From the NCBI GenBank assembly GCA_963169765.1, contig CAUJEN010000138.1, positions 23,444 to 87,443 on the forward strand: DNA of 64,000 bases, read 5' to 3'. Shown here piece after piece: positions 60,001-64,000 of the stretch. This DNA comes from QWHO01 sp021404945. Its GTDB lineage: Bacteria > Vulcanimicrobiota > Xenobia > Xenobiales > QWHO01. The position numbers were made by a program, and so were the translations under genes. The notes under the pieces are model-generated. The model searched no databases. It was not told the origin of the DNA and saw only the letters and a list, made by a program, of their open reading frames with translations. Numbering within the stretch: position 1 is the first letter of the stretch; every line of letters starts with the position of its first letter.

Positions 60001-62539
60001 AGACGGCGGCCAGTGGACCACGCTCAAGTCCTGGACAGGCAAGGCCCAGGACCAGCGCGAGCTGATCGACCTCAGCGCCTTCGACGGCGGGCCGATGCAG
60101 CTGCGCCTGCGATTGCAGGCCGACGACCAGGGCCACGAGTGGGGCTACAACCTCCAGGGCATGCGGGTTTCCAGCCATTCCGGGCCCGTCTTCGGCTTCA
60201 ACACCGAAAAGCTCGCAGCCGAGGAGCTGGTGGATCGGCTGGTGGCGGTGGGCCCGAACGCTCTCAGCGACGAGCTTTCCAAGCTGGAGCAGCTGGCGAA
60301 GGATCTGGGCTCGCCCAGCGCCGCCCTGAAGCTCTGGCCGCAGACGGCCGATCCCAGCGACCTCAAGAGCCTGGGCGAGCTGGGGCGCAACCTGGGGGCT
60401 CTGGCTGCGGGCGCTCTCTTTGCTCCCGGCCAGCCGGCCGGACCCGCCCTGGAAGCCTTCCGGGCCAGCGGGCGACTGGCTGCCGAGGCCGGCCAACCAC
60501 TCGACCTCGGCACCCAGCTCGAACGTGCCCGCAAGCTGGTGAGCGCCAACCTGTCCGCGCCCGAGCGAGAGGCTCTGCAGGCGCTGGTGGGGCGCGAGGG
60601 CGACCTGGCCGGCTGGAAGCTCGACCAGGGCTGGCAGACCCGCTTCGTGGAGGGCTCGGGCTACGGGCTGGGCTTCCCCAGCTACCCGGCCGACTGCAAG
60701 GCATCGGCCACGACTCCCACGCTGGACCTGACTGGTCTCACCGGCGCCCGCCTGCGATTGCGGCTGGGGGGCTCGCTGGAGAGCGGCTACGACTCCCTGT
60801 GTCTGGAGGCCCGCCGGCCCGGGGGCCAGTGGCAGAGCCTGGCCTCCTTCACTGGCTCGCAGGTCCCCGAGCAAGAGCACCAGCTCGACCTGTCGGCCTT
60901 CGACGGCGGCAAGCTGGAGCTGCGCTTCCGGATGCAGGCCGACGACCTGGGCATCGAGGCCGGTCCGCAGCTTCGCCAGGTGCTGGTGACCGGCTGGCGC
61001 GCTCAGCAGCCCGAGGTAGCTCTGCGTCTCGATTCCGGACCCAGAACCATGCTCTCGCTGGTGGACCAGTTCGACCGCCTGCAGCCGGCCGAGCGGTCCG
61101 CCCGCCTCCAGGCCACGGCCATCCTGGCCGAGCGACTGGGCTCATCCAGCGCCGCCCTGGAGGTGAGCGGCTGGCTCAAGTCGCCGGATCAGCTCGAGCC
61201 AGCCGCGCTGCTGGCCCGCTCGCTGGGGGTGGCTCAGGCGCGGTCCCTGTGGCCCTCGGTGGTGGCTGCTGCCGACCCGCTCCAGGCCGCCTCGCGCGCC
61301 TCCCTCCTCAGCGAGCAGGCGGCCACGCTGGAGGTCAAGCTGGGCCTTGAGCCCTCCGAGAAAGAGCGCACCGCCTTCGTCACGGCCCTGCTCGAGCAGC
61401 CCTGCGGCGCTCCTCAGTTCGCCCGCCTGACCGAGCTGCTGGACATGACCGGCAAGCTGCCTGAGGGTTTGCGCCTCAACGACTGGGTGCGCCGAGCCGA
61501 TGGAATCCTCAGCGACAACGACGGCTCGGGTTACCAGACCAACGCCAACAGCTCGCTGCTGCTCGGTCCGGTGCAGGATGCCGCCACCTTGACCATGGAG
61601 CTGGCCTACGATCTCGAGGACGGCTACGATACCCTCAAGCTCGAGGCCCGGCAGGGCGAGGAGTGGGTCGAGCTCGACAGCCTCAACGGCAGCGCGGGCT
61701 TTGCCACCCGATCGTGGGATGTGCGGGGGCAGGGGTTGTCGAGCGCTCCTCAATTGCGCCTGCGCCTCACCTCCGACGATCAGGTCAACCAGGCGGGCGT
61801 GCGCATCCGCTCGCTGCAGCTTGGCTCGCTCGCCTACGAGGCGGCCCGCCCCACTCTGGCCGACCTCTCCGGCGCCCTGGTGTGCCCACAAGAGAAGCTG
61901 CGCGATCGGATGGATCTCATCACCCGGTTGACCGTGGCCACCGGCAACCTCTCGGCCGGCCTGAAGGGGGCGCGCTTGCTCGAGCCGCTGGAGGGCAGCA
62001 AGGAGCTCAACCAGTCAGTCGAGGCTCTGGTGCTGCTGACCCAACGCCTGGGCTTGAGCGCTGCCAGCGAGCTCTGGCCGGCTTTGGCTGCCAATGGCGC
62101 CAACCTGAGCCCACTGGTGCGGGTGGATCTGGCCTCGCGCCTCGAGCTCGTCTCACGACGCTGGACTCCCGAGGCCAGGGCCGAGGACCTGAGCAGCCTG
62201 CTTGCCGAGGTGCTGGCCGAGGCCAGTCGCCCGGAGGGCAAGGCCGACCGTCTGCTCAAGAGTCTGGAGGTGCTGCTGCCCGAGGACGGCGCCCGGGTGG
62301 TCGGCTTCCTGCAAGAGCATCGCGCCCCCGGAGGACGGCTGGCCCACCTGACCCTGGCCCAGGCGATGGACGACTTCATGGCCGTGATCGGCACCAGGGT
62401 GCTGTCTGACAGCCTGGAGGGCGTGCTCGAGCAGATGCTGGCCCGCCAGGGTCGCACCGTTGAGGAGCGCGACGAGTCGCTCATCGTGGGCGGCGTGGTG
62501 GTGCGCAAGAAGGAGCATGACCAGGGAGCTGCTCCCTGA
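57071..62539 (+). CDS. Giant protein with five jelly-roll-like modules and LWP helical repeats
   Basis: 1822 aa, GTG start without ribosome binding site. The N-terminal 60 residues are Ala/Gly/Pro-rich (SSLPLAAVAGAAVGGPAGVA) and no typical signal is present. Five modules of ~130 residues recur (start near 395, 670, 915, 1180 and 1470), each with W..., SLTTPxLxL, a Tyr-Asp pair (GYDHVxLEA), a TGS loop, xDLSxYxGQ, and LRFRLxADDQ: this matches MAM/ImmA-like surface beta-sandwiches. Between them lie helical stretches with a motif LGxxxAxxLWPxL (about five copies). Probably exported; target unknown. Confidence 0.75.
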   Translation: MIIGPTSAALPRRPHQVQQASAGQSPDRVELTASSPAPVSSLPLAAVAGAAVGGPAGVAVGRWAEGVELRQKRFFFFWKSIDAEQAERRAGEGKRVDLRPPGKDWLRTEGAHELEQARYFYGSAPPPEESETAAALRNLAGRVEPFGAYRELTTSESPRVLVQLDNDKKMVVQSGEEARLADYLSGGPGPEGLGQPELARGLQVLQQGNFAYQGDPAELYRYGESYLSVAYRNVQLGEHDLERVPDTLKEPKALLDALAPRFPRGLQEAYDYVCQNPAPGPPEQKAETLARLGQSPLYQAVLEHNQKEPGRLGELLETAHQAQRWAEGKHDRAVALWKVCQDEKLALTPEDGELLTRLGGDARAYPRLARATPEQKAVLRTLLSAPDPARGFQGDWKLVDHPTLGVAFDDSPDQSYPTEARTTLTSPPLSLQGLSHCRLSFRCDYELEQGYDQVHLEASRNGESFQTLRSFTGSSSGEAVEVDLREYDGQSLTLRWRLQADDQVEQSGFRFGQLSLRGTDAQGRVHTPLSLDSAPVSADEVVRLTLGQPDPAWLGEACRRLGDHRAAAALAKVLEGREKESDYAEQTAALTLLAEQLGVRKATELWPNLKGDWAEKAEQTVQLHQLSQLLGRPELTDELLKQGVTTETAATLRELAGKLGDKPAGWTFEGKWGVEGPALVHPPYDNNCDSSLTTPPVQLGPEAELRFELRHELEAGYDHLQVEIAPEGGKLTRLTSMTGSSGWREHRLDLSEYAGQKVRVRFRLTADDQSCADGVALRALKLGELSFDRGQGTLDQLAELARQGDTAQIARVDRLAVERGPAAALTLAAALGPSEDEVRLSELAGRVGVDRAVKLWPQVKTFQPSVVEDRLTECSRLLDLTGSQGAPEALATRLLQAGVEARALVDFLDRPPAGPGFAADQGWQALPAGGYKRGYQGTTDSSLTTPTLNLGKDSLLVLEHSYGLESGYDHVFLQARTDGGQWTTLKSWTGKAQDQRELIDLSAFDGGPMQLRLRLQADDQGHEWGYNLQGMRVSSHSGPVFGFNTEKLAAEELVDRLVAVGPNALSDELSKLEQLAKDLGSPSAALKLWPQTADPSDLKSLGELGRNLGALAAGALFAPGQPAGPALEAFRASGRLAAEAGQPLDLGTQLERARKLVSANLSAPEREALQALVGREGDLAGWKLDQGWQTRFVEGSGYGLGFPSYPADCKASATTPTLDLTGLTGARLRLRLGGSLESGYDSLCLEARRPGGQWQSLASFTGSQVPEQEHQLDLSAFDGGKLELRFRMQADDLGIEAGPQLRQVLVTGWRAQQPEVALRLDSGPRTMLSLVDQFDRLQPAERSARLQATAILAERLGSSSAALEVSGWLKSPDQLEPAALLARSLGVAQARSLWPSVVAAADPLQAASRASLLSEQAATLEVKLGLEPSEKERTAFVTALLEQPCGAPQFARLTELLDMTGKLPEGLRLNDWVRRADGILSDNDGSGYQTNANSSLLLGPVQDAATLTMELAYDLEDGYDTLKLEARQGEEWVELDSLNGSAGFATRSWDVRGQGLSSAPQLRLRLTSDDQVNQAGVRIRSLQLGSLAYEAARPTLADLSGALVCPQEKLRDRMDLITRLTVATGNLSAGLKGARLLEPLEGSKELNQSVEALVLLTQRLGLSAASELWPALAANGANLSPLVRVDLASRLELVSRRWTPEARAEDLSSLLAEVLAEASRPEGKADRLLKSLEVLLPEDGARVVGFLQEHRAPGGRLAHLTLAQAMDDFMAVIGTRVLSDSLEGVLEQMLARQGRTVEERDESLIVGGVVVRKKEHDQGAAP

Positions 62540-62640
62540 CTCGGGTTCGCCACCGGAAAATCGCATTCGGAAGGCGACAAAGGTTAACACCGATCACAGT
62601 CTCTTAACAGTTGGCCCTCCCCGTGCTCGCCACGCCGAGA

Positions 62641-62702
62641 GTATGCTGTGGGTGGCAGGCTGGACCGGTCTGGCCGCTCAGCACCGAGTATGCTGAGGGT
62701 GG
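62641..62702 (+). repeat. Duplicated 15-base motif with TATGCT before the gene at 62734
   Basis: GTATGCTGTGGGTGG (62641-62655) and GTATGCTGAGGGTGG (62688-62702) differ at one base. Both contain TATGCT. The second one could be the -10 of the next gene. The rest of the gap 62540-62733 shows no gene. Confidence 0.5.
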
Positions 62703-62733
62703 AGGTCGGTCCCGGGAAAGGAGACCTCTGACG

Positions 62734-63090
62734 ATGATCGGTGCAAGCACGCCCTTTTCCAACACCAACTCCTACTATACGCCCAGCGCCGCGCTCGGTG
62801 GCTTCGACTGGATGGGAAGCGCCGTCTTTCAGGGCCAGGCGTTGCTGAACGCCCAGGCCAACGCTCTCTCGATCGGAATGATGGACATGCGGGGCCTGAC
62901 AGGGATGGTAGCGCGCATGAACGGCTCGCCCTATCCGGGTGCGGGCGCTGGTTCGACGGGCTCACCGGCGGCGGCCATCCTCCAGGAGGCACTCCTGACC
63001 GCGATGACGGCCCTCCAGGCCCAGGCGGGCCCGGCCGCTCCCCCGCTCCCGGCGGCGGGTTCCCCACTCAACCTGTTGCTCAACCGCTAG
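62734..63090 (+). CDS. Small Ala/Gly/Pro-rich protein, unknown
   Basis: 118 aa, ATG after AAGGAG (10-base spacing). It starts MIGASTPFSNTNSYYTPSAA, then a helical stretch (SAVFQGQALLNAQANALSIG), and ends in an Ala/Pro-rich helix (ILQEALLTAMTALQAQAG). No signal peptide or membrane segment. Its style resembles the N-terminus of the giant protein upstream, so both may be exported by the same unknown route. Confidence 0.65.
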   Translation: MIGASTPFSNTNSYYTPSAALGGFDWMGSAVFQGQALLNAQANALSIGMMDMRGLTGMVARMNGSPYPGAGAGSTGSPAAAILQEALLTAMTALQAQAGPAAPPLPAAGSPLNLLLNR

Positions 63091-63193
63091 AAGTGTTGTA
63101 GGGGGCCGAACTTCTACAGCGGCGTTGCAGTTTGGTCGGCGCTTACGCCCGAATTTTACGGCCCTGGCAGGTGCCTCGGCCCTTCTCGGAAAC

Positions 63194-63223
63194 AGAAAGG
63201 GCGGTTCGAAAACCGCCCTTTCT
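63194..63223. terminator. Terminator of the amidase gene
   Basis: AGAAAGGGCGGTT and AACCGCCCTTTCT form a perfect 13-bp stem with a CGAA loop. On the minus strand it follows the amidase stop and is trailed by GTTTCC. It also separates it from the plus-strand gene ending at 63090. Confidence 0.8.
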
Positions 63224-63244
63224 GGAGTGAGCCTCGAATGCAGC

Positions 63245-63943
63245 CTACCCGGCCAGCAGGTACTCCTGACCAGCCTGATTGGGCTTTTCCGGATCCCAGT
63301 TGGACTCGTCGTCCATCTCGCCCGGGTCGGGGCGAGGAGCCACCGTCTTGATGCTCTCGGCCATGGTCAGGTAGTTGGCCACCCCGGCCGCAACGTGCTC
63401 GCAGAAGCGATCCTGGAAGCCGTTGTCCACCAGCAGGGCCTCCTCGCCCCGGTTGGAGATGAAGGCCGTCTCCACCAGGATGGCGGGAGCGTTGGTGTGC
63501 ACGATGACGTGGAAGTTGGCCTGCTTGACTCCGCGGTTGGGCAAGAGCTGAGCGGTCTGGTTTTGCACCAGGCGGGCGGCGATCTTGGACTTGGAGCTGG
63601 CGTTGCGCGCGTGGTAGGTTTCCGTCCCCACCGCGTTGTGGTTCTCGGCGGAGTTGCAGTGCATGCTGATGAACAGGTCGGCGCCCCAACGGTTGGACAG
63701 GCTGCACCGTTCCTGGAGATCTTCTGACTTGCTCCCACCGGGCAACACGGCGCTGTCGGTCGTGCGCGTGAGGCGCACCTCGGCACCCAGCGCCGTCAGG
63801 TCCTCCTTCAGCTTCTCGGACATGGAAAGGGCCACGTCCTCTTCCTCCGCTCCGGCCTGACCGATGGCTCCGGGATCCGGTCCCCCATGGCCGGGGTCGA
63901 TCATGATCTTTTTGCCCTCGAGAGGGCGCATCTGAATCATCAT
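63245..63943 (-). CDS. N-acetylmuramoyl-L-alanine amidase (AmiC type)
   Basis: 232 aa. Amidase_3 zinc site: IMIDPGHGGPDPGA (His), the Glu-containing SMSEKLKEDL, FISMHCNSAEN (His), and the catalytic Glu in ILVETAFISN. It cuts the bond between MurNAc and the stem peptide. No signal peptide is visible, so export must use another route or the start is elsewhere. The -10-like TATTCT ends six bases before the ATG (leaderless layout). The Met-rich N-terminus of the other two hydrolases is absent. Confidence 0.9.
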   Translation of the reverse strand: MMIQMRPLEGKKIMIDPGHGGPDPGAIGQAGAEEEDVALSMSEKLKEDLTALGAEVRLTRTTDSAVLPGGSKSEDLQERCSLSNRWGADLFISMHCNSAENHNAVGTETYHARNASSKSKIAARLVQNQTAQLLPNRGVKQANFHVIVHTNAPAILVETAFISNRGEEALLVDNGFQDRFCEHVAAGVANYLTMAESIKTVAPRPDPGEMDDESNWDPEKPNQAGQEYLLAG

Positions 63944-64000
63944 GCCCGCAGAATAATGCAGGCCCGGACCCGGAAGATTAACGATTTGTGAATGCCAGGA

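Noticed and set aside
58496..60880. 794-aa minus-strand frame inside the giant gene
   Set aside because: Composition is that of an antisense shadow and the plus-strand frame has clear periodic modules.

Overview
The window is GC-rich bacterial chromosome with dense, mostly operonic genes. A type IV pilus system, a lipoprotein and several peptidoglycan hydrolases suggest a cell with a periplasm and secreted proteins. Core genes (rpmB, thiN, recJ, rel, dtd, gltX) are mixed with many proteins I cannot place in a family. This fits an uncultured, deeply branching lineage. An Eremiobacterota/WPS-2-like origin is only a hunch and I see no taxonomic marker that settles it. No rRNA, tRNA, insertion sequence, phage module or CRISPR array was found.

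Layout. 0-6 kb: the end of a PilX-like protein, then a minus-strand run of Sir2 deacylase, VapBC toxin-antitoxin and a very large kinase-ATPase-TPR protein. 6-10.6 kb: a TPR protein with a duplicated C-terminal module, ribosomal protein L28, a gamma-glutamylcyclotransferase-like protein, thiamine pyrophosphokinase and a CAP-domain lipoprotein. 10.6-21 kb: a pilus and signalling block with two paralogous GAF histidine kinases, a response regulator, a PilC-like platform protein and a PilX-PilV-PilW cassette whose PilW gene is cut by an in-frame TAG. 21.3-25.5 kb: a small accessory patch with two VapBC pairs, an orphan HicB, an Uma2 gene, a partial Uma2 copy, a frameshifted gene remnant and a truncated gene. 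25.6-32.3 kb: recJ, a membrane coiled-coil protein, rel and dtd. 32.3-41 kb: a minus-strand run with a degenerate glutamyl-tRNA synthetase homologue, YlxP, two HAD phosphatases, gltX, a MoxR ATPase, a metallophosphoesterase and a large methyltransferase. 41-44 kb: unknown genes, including a degenerate pyruvate phosphate dikinase homologue. 44.2-48.4 kb: an NlpC/P60 endopeptidase and a lytic transglycosylase that share an unusual Met-rich/GCGC N-terminal region and enclose two paralogous zinc-ribbon proteins. 48.6-52.5 kb: an ABC-2 permease, a 38-bp tandem repeat behind a good promoter, a Ca2+/H+ antiporter and a tiny membrane protein. 53-57 kb: a second PilC-PilX-PilV-PilW cassette, intact. 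57-64 kb: a 1822-aa repeat protein, a small Ala/Gly-rich protein and an N-acetylmuramoyl-L-alanine amidase.

The strongest candidates for undescribed biology are: (1) the Met-rich/GCGC peptidoglycan-hydrolase locus; (2) homologues of two central enzymes (GluRS and PPDK) that have lost their catalytic motifs but are still open reading frames; (3) the giant protein alternating jelly-roll-like modules with a helical 'LGxxxAxxLWP' motif; (4) a recurrent start-site layout, a -10 hexamer followed by six to nine bases and then the start codon, that implies leaderless mRNAs; (5) a dispersed intergenic element with a shared core and, in one copy, 25-bp inverted arms.
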